From assembly GCA_026196575.1 (NCBI GenBank), contig JAPHSX010000009.1, positions 1 to 50,172 of the forward strand: a stretch of DNA of 50,172 nucleotides, given 5' to 3'. This stretch comes from Gammaproteobacteria bacterium (GTDB taxonomy: Bacteria > Pseudomonadota > Gammaproteobacteria > Thiohalomonadales > Thiohalomonadaceae). The position numbers and the translations under genes were made by a program. Below, in pieces: positions 9,809 to 18,576 of this stretch. The stretch's first letter is position 1, and each line of letters opens with the position of its first letter. A model generated the notes under the pieces. It had not been told where the DNA came from, did not search any database, and saw only the letters and a list, made by a program, of their open reading frames with translations.

Positions 9809-12346
9809 CTAATAACGTGATTTGACTCTGGCGGTGGCCACCGCGCTCCACGGGTCATCGGGCCAGGGGTGCTTGGGATAGCGTCCCTTCAGCTCCCTTT
9901 TCACCTCGGGGTAGGTGTTGTGCCAGAAGCTGCGCAAATCCTGCGTCACCTGTATCGGCCGTTGCGCCGGCGAGAGCAGGTGCAGCACCACCGCCACCCG
10001 GCCGCCGGCGATGGCGGGGGTCTCGGCCAGGCCAAAGAGCTCCTGCAGCTTTACCGCCAGCACCGGCACGGCGCCATCGACCTGGTAGTGCAGTTTCTTG
10101 CGCGAGCCGCTGGGGACGGTGAGATGGGTGGGTGCCAAATTATCCAGCTGCTGCTGGCGCTCCCAGCCGAGCAGTGGCTGTAGCGCCGCCTTGAGGTCGA
10201 GCCGCCTGAGGTGGTCACGGCGGCTGATACCATTGAGCCGGGGGGCGAGCCACTCATCAAGCGTTGCCAGCAGGGCGGCATCACTGAGGTCGGGCCAGCC
10301 CCCATCGGGTAGCCAGTGACGCAGTGAGCAGACCCGCGCCTGCAGCTGACGGCACTCCTCATCCCACGGCAGCGCCTCCAGCCCCATCTGCCGGATCCCC
10401 TGCAGCATCGCCGTGGTGATGGCATCGCTATCGGGTGCAGTGAGTTTTGACTCCTCCAGGATCAGCGCCCCCAGTGCGCGCACGCGCCGGGCCGTGACCA
10501 GCTGCGTGCGCTCATCCCATCTGATCTCATCGCGCCACGCCAGCTGCTCGGCAAACAGCGCTTCGAGCTGAGTCAGGGTGATGGCGGCGGCGGAGAAGAT
10601 GCGCCCCTCCCCGGTTCGTGCGGCCCCGCCCGCGTCCAGCGCGGCGACGACGATAAACTCGGCATGCACCACACACTCGCGGGGCAATGCAGCGCCACGA
10701 CCGTTCGACAGCAGGTAGCGCCCAGCGCCCTCGTCGCGACGCCGCGCCACCCGGTCGGGGTAGGCCAGCGCCAGTAACGCCCCCACCTGCTCCTCGGCAA
10801 CGGCTCGGTTATCGACCTGCAGCCGCAACAGATGACGCCACTGCCTGGCCGCCCGCTCCACCGCGCTGCATGCCTTGCCATCGGCGCCATGGCGCCGCGC
10901 CCCCCGCTCACCGTCTACACGATGGGCGCGCAGTGCCTCCAGCTGCAGGGCGAAATCGCAGCGCCGCTCCCCCGCCACCCCACGCAGGATCTCGCGCTCC
11001 GAGAGCAGGGCAGCAATATCGCAGGCGAGCGCCCCTTGCCCCAGCGCCTCACCGCGCAGCACCATGTGGGCGAGACGCGGGTGCAGCGGCAGACGGGCCA
11101 TCGCCGCCCCTTCCGGGGTAATGCGCTGTTGGCCATCCAGCGCGCCAAGCTGCTGCAACAGCTGACGGGCCTGGGTCAGGGCGGCGGCGGGCGGGGCATC
11201 GAGCCAGCGCAGGGTGCCCGCATCAACCACCCCCCACTGCGCCAGCTCCAGTGCCAACGGGGCGAGGTCGGCCTCAATGATCTCCGGATTGTTGTAGGGA
11301 ATCAGCCCCTGCTGGGTGCTCTCGCTCCAGAGGTGGTAACAGACGCCGGGCTGCAACCGCCCGGCACGCCCGGCACGTTGCGTGGCAGAGGCACGGGAGA
11401 CGCGCACCGTCTCCAGGCGGGTAAGGCCGCTGCGCGGCTCGAAACGCGGGACGCGCTGCCAGCCTGCGTCGATCACCACCCGCACCCCCTCGATGGTAAG
11501 CGAGCTCTCGGCAATATTGGTGGTGAGCACCACCTTGCGCCGCCCGGCAGGGCTGGGGAGGATCGCCCGCTCCTGTTCACCGTGGGGCAGATCGCCGTAG
11601 AGCGGGTAAAGATCGATAGCGGCGCAGGCCGGCTCGCCGCGCAACCGCTCCAGGGTACGGCGGATCTCGCCTGCCCCCGGCAGGAAGACGAGGAGATCAC
11701 CCTGCTCCTCGGCCAGCGCCCGCCGCACCGCGCCAGCCGCCACCTCGGGGATGCGCCCCTCAGGCTCACGGGGCAGATAATGGTGCGCCACCGGATAGCT
11801 GCGCCCCTCGCTACGCAGTAGCGGGGCGTCAAGTAGCGTTGCCACCCGCCCGCCGTCGAGGGTGGCCGACATCACCAATAATTTCAGGTCTTCACGCAGC
11901 CCCTGCTGGGCGTCGAGGCAGAGGGCGAGCGCCAGGTCGCTGTGCAGGTTCCTTTCATGGAATTCATCGAAGATTACCAGCCCCACCCCGCTCAGCTCCG
12001 GGTCGTGCTGCAGGCGGCGGGTGAGGATCCCCTCGGTCACCACCTCGATGCGTGTGGTCGGCCCCACCTTACTGTCGAAGCGCACCCGGTAGCCGATCCG
12101 CCCCCCCGCCTCCTCACCCAGTTCCGAGGCCATATAAATGGCAGCATTGCGGGCGGCCAGGCGGCGCGGCTCCAGCATAATGATCGACCTGCCAGCCAGC
12201 CAGGGAGCCGTTAGCTCATTGAGCAGCGCCAGCGGCACTCGTGTGGTCTTGCCCGCGCCGGGCGGTGCCTCCAGCACCACACACGGCTGTGCAGCCAGGG
12301 CGGCGAGCAACTCGGGAAGCAGCGGTTCAATGGGCAGGTGCGTCAT
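9809..12346 (-). CDS. hrpB: ATP-dependent helicase HrpB
   Basis: 845 residues from the ATG at 12346 (MTHLPIEPLLPELLAAL); the frame's extra nine codons upstream are not needed. DEAH/RHA-type superfamily 2 helicase; the E. coli protein's cellular role is not well defined. Motifs: EAPPGAGKTTRVPLALL (Walker A), EPRRLAARNAA (Ia), VIFDEFHERNLHSDLAL (DEFH box), VMSATLDGG (III), VVLTTNIAESSLTIEGV (V) and RASATQRAGRAGRLQPG (VI). The C-terminal third holds the HrpB-specific region, ending WPDDPWSAVATARVKSR, typical of the family. It is divergently arranged with the host-attachment-type gene (113-base gap), which may hold both promoters. Confidence 0.96.
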   Translation of the reverse strand: MTHLPIEPLLPELLAALAAQPCVVLEAPPGAGKTTRVPLALLNELTAPWLAGRSIIMLEPRRLAARNAAIYMASELGEEAGGRIGYRVRFDSKVGPTTRIEVVTEGILTRRLQHDPELSGVGLVIFDEFHERNLHSDLALALCLDAQQGLREDLKLLVMSATLDGGRVATLLDAPLLRSEGRSYPVAHHYLPREPEGRIPEVAAGAVRRALAEEQGDLLVFLPGAGEIRRTLERLRGEPACAAIDLYPLYGDLPHGEQERAILPSPAGRRKVVLTTNIAESSLTIEGVRVVIDAGWQRVPRFEPRSGLTRLETVRVSRASATQRAGRAGRLQPGVCYHLWSESTQQGLIPYNNPEIIEADLAPLALELAQWGVVDAGTLRWLDAPPAAALTQARQLLQQLGALDGQQRITPEGAAMARLPLHPRLAHMVLRGEALGQGALACDIAALLSEREILRGVAGERRCDFALQLEALRAHRVDGERGARRHGADGKACSAVERAARQWRHLLRLQVDNRAVAEEQVGALLALAYPDRVARRRDEGAGRYLLSNGRGAALPRECVVHAEFIVVAALDAGGAARTGEGRIFSAAAITLTQLEALFAEQLAWRDEIRWDERTQLVTARRVRALGALILEESKLTAPDSDAITTAMLQGIRQMGLEALPWDEECRQLQARVCSLRHWLPDGGWPDLSDAALLATLDEWLAPRLNGISRRDHLRRLDLKAALQPLLGWERQQQLDNLAPTHLTVPSGSRKKLHYQVDGAVPVLAVKLQELFGLAETPAIAGGRVAVVLHLLSPAQRPIQVTQDLRSFWHNTYPEVKRELKGRYPKHPWPDDPWSAVATARVKSRY

Positions 12347-12458
12347 GGGGCGCCATTGTAGCGCAAGACGCAAAAGTGCCTGGGCTGATCTATCATTGAG
12401 ATGTAATTGGCTGGATTTACGACGGCGCTATTTCATGCACAACAACAGGGGGAAACAG

Positions 12459-12923
12459 ATGAAAAACACATGGTTACTGATCGCCAACGGCAGCGAGGCA
12501 CGGCTGTTCGAGACCGAATTTCGCCCCAAAAGCCTGACCCTGCTACAGGAGTTCCACCATCCGGAGGCGCGCGAGAAGGGGGGCGAGCTGGCCTCCGACA
12601 GGTCGGGCCGCTATCAGGGCGATTTCGGTACGGGTGGCGCCAGCCACGGCGCCTTCAACGAGGCTACCGATCCCAAGGAGTATGAGATGGAGCGTTTCGC
12701 CGGTGAGCTGGTACAGGCGCTGGAGACAGGGCGCACAGCCAACAGCTACCAGCACCTGGTTATCGCCTCGTCCCCCAAATTTCATGGCCTGCTCAACAAG
12801 CAGATGGGTGCCCACCTCTCCAATCTCATCGATAAACACATCAACAAGGACTACACCTCACTGAATGAGCGGGAACTGCTGGAACGACTGGGGCAGCAGC
12901 CTGTGGGGGCCGTCGGAACGTGA
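12459..12923 (+). CDS. Host-attachment-family protein
   Basis: 154 residues from the ATG at 12459, with an AGGGGGA stretch just upstream. The start MKNTWLLIANGSEARLFE, the middle motifs ELASDRSGR and the region up to ERFAGELVQAL, followed by YQHLVIASSPKFHGLLNKQM, match the family annotated as required for attachment to host cells (named from plant-associated Agrobacterium). The fold resembles the ribosome-release-factor/eRF1 central-domain superfamily (known from structure-based comparisons, not visible here). No signal peptide or membrane segment, so a cytoplasmic location is more likely than adhesion. The function is really unknown, despite the name. It stands alone, divergent from hrpB. 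Confidence 0.8.
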   Translation: MKNTWLLIANGSEARLFETEFRPKSLTLLQEFHHPEAREKGGELASDRSGRYQGDFGTGGASHGAFNEATDPKEYEMERFAGELVQALETGRTANSYQHLVIASSPKFHGLLNKQMGAHLSNLIDKHINKDYTSLNERELLERLGQQPVGAVGT

Positions 12924-12937
12924 GCCGGTAAGTGAAA

Positions 12938-12954
12938 GGGGGCGCACAGCCCCC
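12938..12954. other. GC-rich hairpin after the host-attachment gene
   Basis: GGGGGC (12938-12943) and GCCCCC (12949-12954) form a 6-bp stem with a GCACA loop, 14 bases after the stop at 12923. There is no U-run, so termination is uncertain. Confidence 0.4.
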
Positions 12955-13064
12955 GATACCCGCTCCCGCCAATCCCAATGCCCGCGCCTCCCATGCAGCA
13001 ATCATGCAGCGATGACCTGCCGGGGCAGAGCGCCCCACCCACCTCATAATCAGGCTGCAATCCG

Positions 13065-13733
13065 TTGTCAGTACCGAAGATAAACGAGCGCAGCGCTGCG
13101 GCCGCCTATGAGGCCTGGTATCACACCCGACGTGGCCACTGGATCGCCGAGCGCGAGTTCGCCCTGTTGCGGAGGCTGCTGAACCCCGCGCCACATACCT
13201 CGCTGCTGGATATCGGCTGCGGGACCGGTTACTTCAGTCGCCGCTTTGCCGCAGGGGGTCTCGCTGTGACCGGCCTCGACCCGGACGCGGCGGCCCTTGA
13301 CTATGCGCAAGGCAAAGGCGGGGGGGTGCACTATATTCAGGGAAGCGCGCTAGCGCTGCCGTTTGCCGACGGTCACTTCGACCACGCCACCGCCATCACC
13401 AGCCTCTGCTTCGTCGCCGATCCGCTGCAGGCGCTAAGGGAGATGTGGCGCGTGAGCCGGGGCAGGGTGCTACTCGGCCTGCTCAATCGCCACAGCCTGC
13501 TCCATCGGCAAAAAGAGGGAAAGGGGGGTTACCGCGACGCCCGGTGGGACAGCGCTACAGAGGTAGTGGAGCGATGGATTCCGGCACTCACGCCCGCGCC
13601 GGCACGATACACGGCGCACAGTGCCATCTTTCTGCCCACCGCCGGCCCGCTGGCCAGGCAGGCGGAGAGATGGCTCCCCAACACCCTCCCCTGGGGTGGT
13701 TTTCTCGTTATCTGCCTGGAAAAAACCGAATAA
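13065..13733 (+). CDS. Class I SAM-dependent methyltransferase
   Basis: 222 residues, apparently from a TTG at 13065; no ATG lies at a suitable place, so the start is uncertain. Rossmann-fold methyltransferase of the Methyltransf_11 type: motif I is LLDIGCGTGYFSRR (about 45-58), motif II ends in GLDPD, a GDA-like QGSALALPFADGHFDHA motif follows, then REMWRVSRGRVLLGLLN. The substrate cannot be told from sequence. The N-terminal YEAWYHTRRGHWIAERE is common in UbiE/BioC-like enzymes acting on small molecules. It runs into cheV convergently with a 7-base gap, so there is no obvious operon partner. Confidence 0.85.
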   Translation: MSVPKINERSAAAAYEAWYHTRRGHWIAEREFALLRRLLNPAPHTSLLDIGCGTGYFSRRFAAGGLAVTGLDPDAAALDYAQGKGGGVHYIQGSALALPFADGHFDHATAITSLCFVADPLQALREMWRVSRGRVLLGLLNRHSLLHRQKEGKGGYRDARWDSATEVVERWIPALTPAPARYTAHSAIFLPTAGPLARQAERWLPNTLPWGGFLVICLEKTE

Positions 13734-13740
13734 CGACGGC

Positions 13741-14652
13741 TCAACCCAAAGCCCCACGAACAGCGTTGGCCAGCTCCTCGGGGACAAACTTGGTCAGAAT
13801 CGCATCGGCCCCTGCCCTCTTTGCCCGCTCGGTGTTAATCGCGCCATTAAGCGAGGTGTGCAGCAGTACATAGAGTCCCTTCATTGAAGGGATATTCCTG
13901 ATTTCGCTCGTCAGGGTGTAACCATCCATCTCCGGCATTTCAATGTCGGAGATCACCATCTCCACCGGCCACTCGGATTCCACCCCATTGAGCTGCTTGA
14001 GCATCTGCAGCGCCTCCAGGCCATCGCGTGCCACCACGCAGTCCAGCCCAAGAACGCCAAGGGTCTGTGTGGTCTGGCTGCGGGCCAGGGACGAGTCATC
14101 CACCACCATGACCCGCCGCCCCTGCAGTTCACCGCCTTCGTTGTTGCTGGCCGATTCAAACATAATCGGATCGACCTTTACCACCTCGCCGAGCACCTTC
14201 TCTACATCGAGAATCTGCACCAGGGCACCGTCAATATCCGTCACCCCGGTGATATAGCTACGCGATCCGCTGCCGCGCGGCGGCGGCAACACCCTGGACC
14301 AGTCACAAACCACGATACGATCGACCTGGCGCACCAGAAATCCCTGCATCGAGCGATTAAATTCGGTAATAATCACCGAACCGCCGCTGGTGGCGTTCAT
14401 GGCGAAGCCGCCCCGTCCAATGGCCGCGGCCAGGTCAATCACCGTGAGCGGTTCGCCACGAAGATGTGCCACCCCCCTCACCGAATGGTGTGATTGCGGC
14501 ACCTGGGTCAGTTTTGGACAATCGATAACCTCTTTCACCTTCAGCACATTGATGCCAAATGGCTGCGCCGTACCGACACTGAACAGCAGCAGCTCCAGGC
14601 GGTCACTGCTGTCCACCGCGGCATATGAGCGCTTTCCCTGAATTTCAGCCAC
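13741..14652 (-). CDS. cheV: Chemotaxis coupling protein CheV (CheW-REC)
   Basis: 303 residues. The N-terminal CheW-like domain is about 15-160 (LLLFSVGTAQPFGINVLKVKEV, SVRGVAHLRG, ITGVTDIDG). A response-regulator receiver at about 180-303 has the acidic pair Asp185-Asp186 in VMVVDDSSLARS, phospho-acceptor Asp236 in MVISDIEMPEMDGY, Thr266 in LLHTSLNG and Lys288 in ILTKFVPEEL. CheV links chemoreceptors to CheA and is thought to adapt the array through phosphorylation of its receiver. It lies 21 bases after cheW on the same strand, so the two are co-expressed. No cheA, cheY or receptor gene is in the window, so they serve an array encoded elsewhere. Confidence 0.94.
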   Translation of the reverse strand: MAEIQGKRSYAAVDSSDRLELLLFSVGTAQPFGINVLKVKEVIDCPKLTQVPQSHHSVRGVAHLRGEPLTVIDLAAAIGRGGFAMNATSGGSVIITEFNRSMQGFLVRQVDRIVVCDWSRVLPPPRGSGSRSYITGVTDIDGALVQILDVEKVLGEVVKVDPIMFESASNNEGGELQGRRVMVVDDSSLARSQTTQTLGVLGLDCVVARDGLEALQMLKQLNGVESEWPVEMVISDIEMPEMDGYTLTSEIRNIPSMKGLYVLLHTSLNGAINTERAKRAGADAILTKFVPEELANAVRGALG

Positions 14653-14673
14653 GTCCCCTCCCCCTCATCTATC

Positions 14674-15150
14674 CTAAATAGTGGCCAGTTCGGCCATCTC
14701 TTCATCCGACAACAAACGACTGGCTTCAATCAGAATCAGCAACCCATCCGCGCGATTGTAAAGGCCGCTGATGAAGCGTGATGCCTCACCACTCCCGGTA
14801 TCGGGCGCGGTTTCAATCTTCTCATTTCGCAGCTCCGCCACCTCACTGACGCTATCCACCAGAAAACCGACCACATAATCACCCGCCTCCAGGATGATGA
14901 TACGCGAGGCGTCATCCACCTCGCGCGGGGGCAGATTGAACAGACTGCGCGTGTCAATAATCGCCACCACATTCCCACGCAGGTTGATTATTCCCAGAAC
15001 AAAGGCGGGGGCACCGGGCACCGGTGAAATCACCGGACTGCGCAACACCTCACGGATCTGCATCACGTCGATGCCATAGGTCTCATCACCCAACTGAAAG
15101 GTTACCCAGCGCGAGACCTGTGCGCTATGTGTATCAACCGCCTGATTCAT
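14674..15150 (-). CDS. cheW: Chemotaxis coupling protein CheW
   Basis: 158 residues. The ATG at 15150 follows GGAGG at a six-base spacing; the TTG two codons earlier would touch the Shine-Dalgarno. Single CheW domain: WVTFQLGDETYGIDVMQIREV, PGAPAFVLGIINLRG, VVAIIDTRSLFNLP, VVGFLVDSVSEV, and a C-terminal LLILIEASRLLSDEE. CheW bridges receptors and the CheA kinase at the inner membrane. It is the first gene of a two-gene cheW-cheV unit; its promoter should lie in the 508-base intergenic region upstream. Confidence 0.94.
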   Translation of the reverse strand: MNQAVDTHSAQVSRWVTFQLGDETYGIDVMQIREVLRSPVISPVPGAPAFVLGIINLRGNVVAIIDTRSLFNLPPREVDDASRIIILEAGDYVVGFLVDSVSEVAELRNEKIETAPDTGSGEASRFISGLYNRADGLLILIEASRLLSDEEMAELATI

Positions 15151-15367
15151 TCGCAACCTCCGTAGATGGGTAAGTTCGGCAATACTATTCTACAGTTGGC
15201 CACTGTAACATCGGCGCGACGACACTGACCAGCATCAGCGTCTATGGCGACATCGGCAGGTCAATCCACACCCGCACCGCCTGGAAACAGAGCAATACCC
15301 GTTAAGTTTAGTCAACATATTCCGGCAAATTTGCAACTGCTCACCCATCCCAGGGGGCGTCAGAACC

Positions 15368-15441
15368 GTAGGGTGGGCATTGCCCACCTCCTCTATACCG
15401 CCACCGCAAACCCCCATTTTGGTGGGCAGTGCCCACCCTAC
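15368..15441. repeat. Double palindrome (REP/MITE-like)
   Basis: Two 21-base arms in inverted orientation at 15368-15388 and 15421-15441 differ at one position. Each arm is itself palindromic around TGGGCA(T/C)TGCCCA and carries GTAGGGTGGGCA at its outer end. The 32-base centre is unrelated C/A-rich sequence. GTAGGGTGGGC... arms of this kind are familiar as dispersed small repeats in many bacterial genomes. No transposase is nearby. Confidence 0.75.
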
Positions 15442-15563
15442 ATTTCGACAAAATCGTAGGGGGCTCTTTAGGGGAATGAAGGGGACGTGTAATTGCCCAT
15501 ATTTTCAGATCAGTATCACCAACATATAAAGAGCCACCGGATAAATGCGCAGACAAATACAAA

Positions 15564-15602
15564 ATGACAGTGTTTGTCATATTGTAGTCAGGGAAAAATG
15601 AT
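15564..15602 (+). promoter_or_regulatory. Candidate promoter with overlapping dyad upstream of tadG-like gene
   Basis: TTGTCA (15574-15579) and AATGAT (15597-15602) are 17 bases apart and could be -35 and -10 elements. A dyad ATGACA-N5-TGTCAT (15564-15580) covers the -35, as an operator would. The match is moderate and the call is weak. Confidence 0.3.
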
Positions 15603-15658
15603 CTAGACTTGGGGAGAAATCCACCAACCATCTACCTGTTCGAGGGGTGTAACTGACA

Positions 15659-17371
15659 ATGAAAAGGCACGTTGATCGCCAGCGTGGCGCCATCCTGGTA
15701 ATGACCGTCCTTTTCCTGGTGATACTGCTCGGATTTGCCGCGCTGGCGCTGGATCTGGGCCGTCTCTATGTCCTGCGCACCGAGATGCAGAACGCCGCCG
15801 ATGCCGCCGCCCTGGCTGCCGCCGCAGAGCTTGACGGACGGGAATATGCCAGAGGCGATGCGGTGATTGCCGCCAAGCAGCTCCTCTCGCACCACGGCCG
15901 CTTCGCCACCCAGCCCGAGCTGCTGGCAGAACTAAAATATGTCCCCACGGATGCCCCGGAGAATAATGCCTTCGAATTCTACAGCTGGATCGATGCCGAG
16001 CTTGACCCGGACAAGCCAGCCATCTGCGCCAATCCGCTCAACGATGCAGGGGTAGCGGATACCAATAAATGCCTGGCCGAAGGCGATAATGATGCCCACT
16101 ACGTCAGGGTAAAACTCTATCCTGAGCTGATGGTTGGCGAGGAGGAGTATTTCCAGATCTCCCTCTACTTCTTGCCGGTACTGGGGCTCTTCGTTGAGGA
16201 TGGTACCGCACTGACCGCCTCTACCCGGGTCTCTGCCGTGGCAGGGGCTGGATCGGTGATCTGCAACCTGCCGCCAGTGTTGATCTGCGACCCAGCGGAA
16301 GCGACACCGACTCATCCCAGCCAGCCATTGGTAGCCGGCCAGATGGTGGTGCTCAAAGAGCAGGGCAGTGGTACCTGGGAGCCGGGTAACTTTGGTTTCC
16401 TGCAACCTCAGTCGATCTTGGGTCAACTGAACAAGGATCTCTCGCTCAACATGGCCAATGAGCGGGCACTGGACTGCACCCCCCCGATTGTCTCAACACT
16501 CACGGGCGGCAAGACCTCCTATGGACGCTACGGGCTGAATACCCGCTTCGGCATTTATGACAATTCACTGCTTGAGTATAAAGATCAGTTCCCCCCTGCC
16601 CCGAATATTATCGAATACCCCAGGGATGATAATCTCACCCAACTTGCGGATCTAAAGGGTGACTGTGGCTTTGACCACGATCTCAAATACGGTTCTGCCT
16701 CCTGGACAGAAACTGAGATCAATGAGTGCACCGCCACTTACGGTATTGAGATGATTGATAGTGATAGCGACGGCTGGCCCAAATCCCAGGATCCCGATGA
16801 TGGCAACAATACCATCCCGGGCACACCCTATACCGGCCCCGCCCCCTACTATAACCAGGCATATCACGTGGGACACAATCCACCCACCAGTGTCCGTCGT
16901 TACGATCTATATAAGTGGGAGTTAGGCGCTTTTGCTGAAGCCGATGATGAGGGGTGGGAGTGGGATAGCGGTTATACGACGGCTGCCGGATACAACCCCC
17001 AGTTGACGACTCCGCAGGGCGTGACGCTCAACGAGAAGGATTGCGACCTCGACTCGGTAGACCCGACAAAGAAAGAGTGCCGTATTCACGAGGGTGACCC
17101 TACCGGCCAGAGCTTCAATCTTTCAAGCAACATAGGCACACCTGGCCGAAGAATTATCTTTGTCGCCATGCTGCCATGTGACGCACTGAATATTACCGGT
17201 AATACACCGGGTATAAATGTACTGGAAGACGGGGGGAAATTTGCAAAATTCTTCCTCACCGAACACGCATCCCCCCCACCCTCGGTCGATTTTTTTGCAG
17301 AATATCTTGGCGAAGCCAGCGACAGGGAACGGCAGGATCTTATCCACACGGTAATTCAACTCTATGAATAG
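15659..17371 (+). CDS. Tad pilus-assembly TadG-like protein
   Basis: 570 residues. The N-terminus has the TadE/G-like module: a basic start, QRGAILVMTVLFLVILLGFA as a membrane helix, then LALDLGRLYVLRTEMQNAADAAALAAAAEL, the usual helix of such proteins. Unlike true pseudopilins it lacks Glu at +5 after the Gly. The rest is a long periplasmic part with many Cys and Asp. Around residues 363-380 there is an acidic DSDSDGWPKSQDPDDGNN stretch, similar to calcium-binding type-3-repeat loops. No von Willebrand A domain is recognisable, although some TadG proteins have one. It is the first of three overlapping genes (8-base overlap with the next). No TadA ATPase or secretin is present here. Base composition is less GC-rich than the neighbours. 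Confidence 0.8.
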   Translation: MKRHVDRQRGAILVMTVLFLVILLGFAALALDLGRLYVLRTEMQNAADAAALAAAAELDGREYARGDAVIAAKQLLSHHGRFATQPELLAELKYVPTDAPENNAFEFYSWIDAELDPDKPAICANPLNDAGVADTNKCLAEGDNDAHYVRVKLYPELMVGEEEYFQISLYFLPVLGLFVEDGTALTASTRVSAVAGAGSVICNLPPVLICDPAEATPTHPSQPLVAGQMVVLKEQGSGTWEPGNFGFLQPQSILGQLNKDLSLNMANERALDCTPPIVSTLTGGKTSYGRYGLNTRFGIYDNSLLEYKDQFPPAPNIIEYPRDDNLTQLADLKGDCGFDHDLKYGSASWTETEINECTATYGIEMIDSDSDGWPKSQDPDDGNNTIPGTPYTGPAPYYNQAYHVGHNPPTSVRRYDLYKWELGAFAEADDEGWEWDSGYTTAAGYNPQLTTPQGVTLNEKDCDLDSVDPTKKECRIHEGDPTGQSFNLSSNIGTPGRRIIFVAMLPCDALNITGNTPGINVLEDGGKFAKFFLTEHASPPPSVDFFAEYLGEASDRERQDLIHTVIQLYE

Positions 17372-17882
17372 TCTCAAAGGGATGCCATCAAGGGGAGTCG
17401 CGATGGTGGAGTTCGCTATCGTGCTGCCGCTACTGTTAATGCTGCTGTTCGGCATCACCGAGCTGGGGCGGGCACTCTATCAACAAAACAGCCTCTATAA
17501 GGCCGTGGCATCGGGGGCACGCTATCTGGCACGCGTCAACGATGTGTTGGCGTTTGATACGAATGGAAATTGCACCACAGCGGGGCCTGCTTGGCCCGAT
17601 AGTGGAAGCCTGACCGCCGCGCAAAACCTGATCATCTACGGCAACACTGCTGTAACCGGAACCCCGTTAATCCCTAATCTGGATGCCAGTGACGCCGTGA
17701 CCATTACCGTGGCCCCTCACCCACTGCCCAAAACCGATGGTTCCACCGTGAATGTCTGCGTGATTACAATAAATGCCGAGGCGGAATTTTCCGGCCTCTT
17801 TGGCGCGATAGTGATCCCCTTTACCACGCTGGAGACCTTCAAAATTCGGGCCGAAACGGAGGAGCGCTACATTGGTCTCTAA
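17364..17882 (+). CDS. TadE-family pseudopilin
   Basis: 172 residues. A type-IV-prepilin-like start: a short basic leader with Gly, then VAMVEFAIVLPLLLMLLFGI. Cleavage after the Gly would leave Glu at +5 and Phe at +6, as in Flp-type pseudopilins. ELGRALYQQNSLYKAVASGARYLAR follows, the standard TadE helix. The C-terminal 100 residues are a small beta-rich domain with two Cys. TadE is a minor pseudopilin processed by TadV and needed for Flp pilus assembly. It overlaps the gene upstream by 8 bases and the next by 11, so the three are translated as one unit. Confidence 0.85.
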   Translation: MNSLKGMPSRGVAMVEFAIVLPLLLMLLFGITELGRALYQQNSLYKAVASGARYLARVNDVLAFDTNGNCTTAGPAWPDSGSLTAAQNLIIYGNTAVTGTPLIPNLDASDAVTITVAPHPLPKTDGSTVNVCVITINAEAEFSGLFGAIVIPFTTLETFKIRAETEERYIGL

Positions 17883-18489
17883 CAGAAGATACGGCAGGCA
17901 GCAAGGGGCAGCTCTGGTCGAGTTTACCCTTACCTTTATGGTGTTTCTGATCCTCATCCTCGCCATTATTGAATTTTCACTGGTGGTTTACGACGCCTCG
18001 CGTCTGGCGGAGGCAACCCGGGCCGCCACCCGCCTTGCCATCGTCAGCACCCCCTCATGCAATATCCTCGGGAAGAAGGATGAAAACGGAATCCTGCTGC
18101 CCAATGCCTCCACACGCTGCCCGGATCCATCGCAACTTGCCTGTACCGGAGATACCGTTGAGCTGGTGGTGAGCAATTGCGAGGATCCGGCAACAACACC
18201 AGAGTGCAAAATGGTGGCGCTGATGGATCAGATGATGCTGCGTGGCAACAACTCGATCCTCGCAGACAGTGTAGGCCAGGTCAGGATCACCTACGCCTGC
18301 AGCAGTGTCGGCGATCCGGCTGCATCCGTCGTACCAATGGTTACGGTGGCGGCCGAGAACATCCAGCACCCAATGATGTTTGCCTCCATCTTCGGCTTCT
18401 ACTCCCCGGGTGGCAGCGGGATTGGCAGAACCATTACCTTGCCACGCTTCGAGACCACCCGCACCGGCGAGGATATGTATTCGAATTAA
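17872..18489 (+). CDS. Second TadE/TadF-like pseudopilin
   Basis: 205 residues from a TTG at 17872 that overlaps the preceding stop; a GGAG lies just upstream. The N-terminus has basic residues, then RQQGAALVEFTLTFMVFLIL: the prepilin-type Gly, Glu at +5 and Phe at +6, followed by LAIIEFSLVVYDASRLAEATRAATRLA. The periplasmic part has several Cys (ISTPSC-like region, RCPDPSQLACTGD, VVSNCEDP), which probably form disulfides, and is longer than that of typical TadE. Probably TadF-like. It is the last gene of the three-gene set and runs towards dnaQ, on the other strand; I see no terminator in the 87 bases between. Confidence 0.8.
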   Translation: MVSNRRYGRQQGAALVEFTLTFMVFLILILAIIEFSLVVYDASRLAEATRAATRLAIVSTPSCNILGKKDENGILLPNASTRCPDPSQLACTGDTVELVVSNCEDPATTPECKMVALMDQMMLRGNNSILADSVGQVRITYACSSVGDPAASVVPMVTVAAENIQHPMMFASIFGFYSPGGSGIGRTITLPRFETTRTGEDMYSN

Positions 18490-18576
18490 CGGGGGGTGCC
18501 GCGTTCCGCGAAGGGAGATCCACTGTGTGTCGCCCGGAGCCAGGCGCGGGCCTCAGGTGGCTTGTGAATTATCGGC

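Larger units (their letters stand above)
15151..15658. other. 508-base intergenic region between cheW and the tad genes
   Basis: This divergent spacer must hold the promoters of cheW (leftward) and of the pilus genes (rightward). It contains the double palindrome at 15368-15441, a GGGGACG motif at 15481 and a dyad/promoter candidate at 15564-15602, listed separately. It is more AT-rich towards its right end. I see no convincing gene: the open frames here are short, lack ribosome-binding sites and cross the palindromes. Confidence 0.6.

Noticed and set aside
10832-11821. 329-codon open frame on the plus strand inside hrpB
   Set aside because: Antisense to helicase motifs that are clearly conserved on the minus strand; composition is low-complexity.
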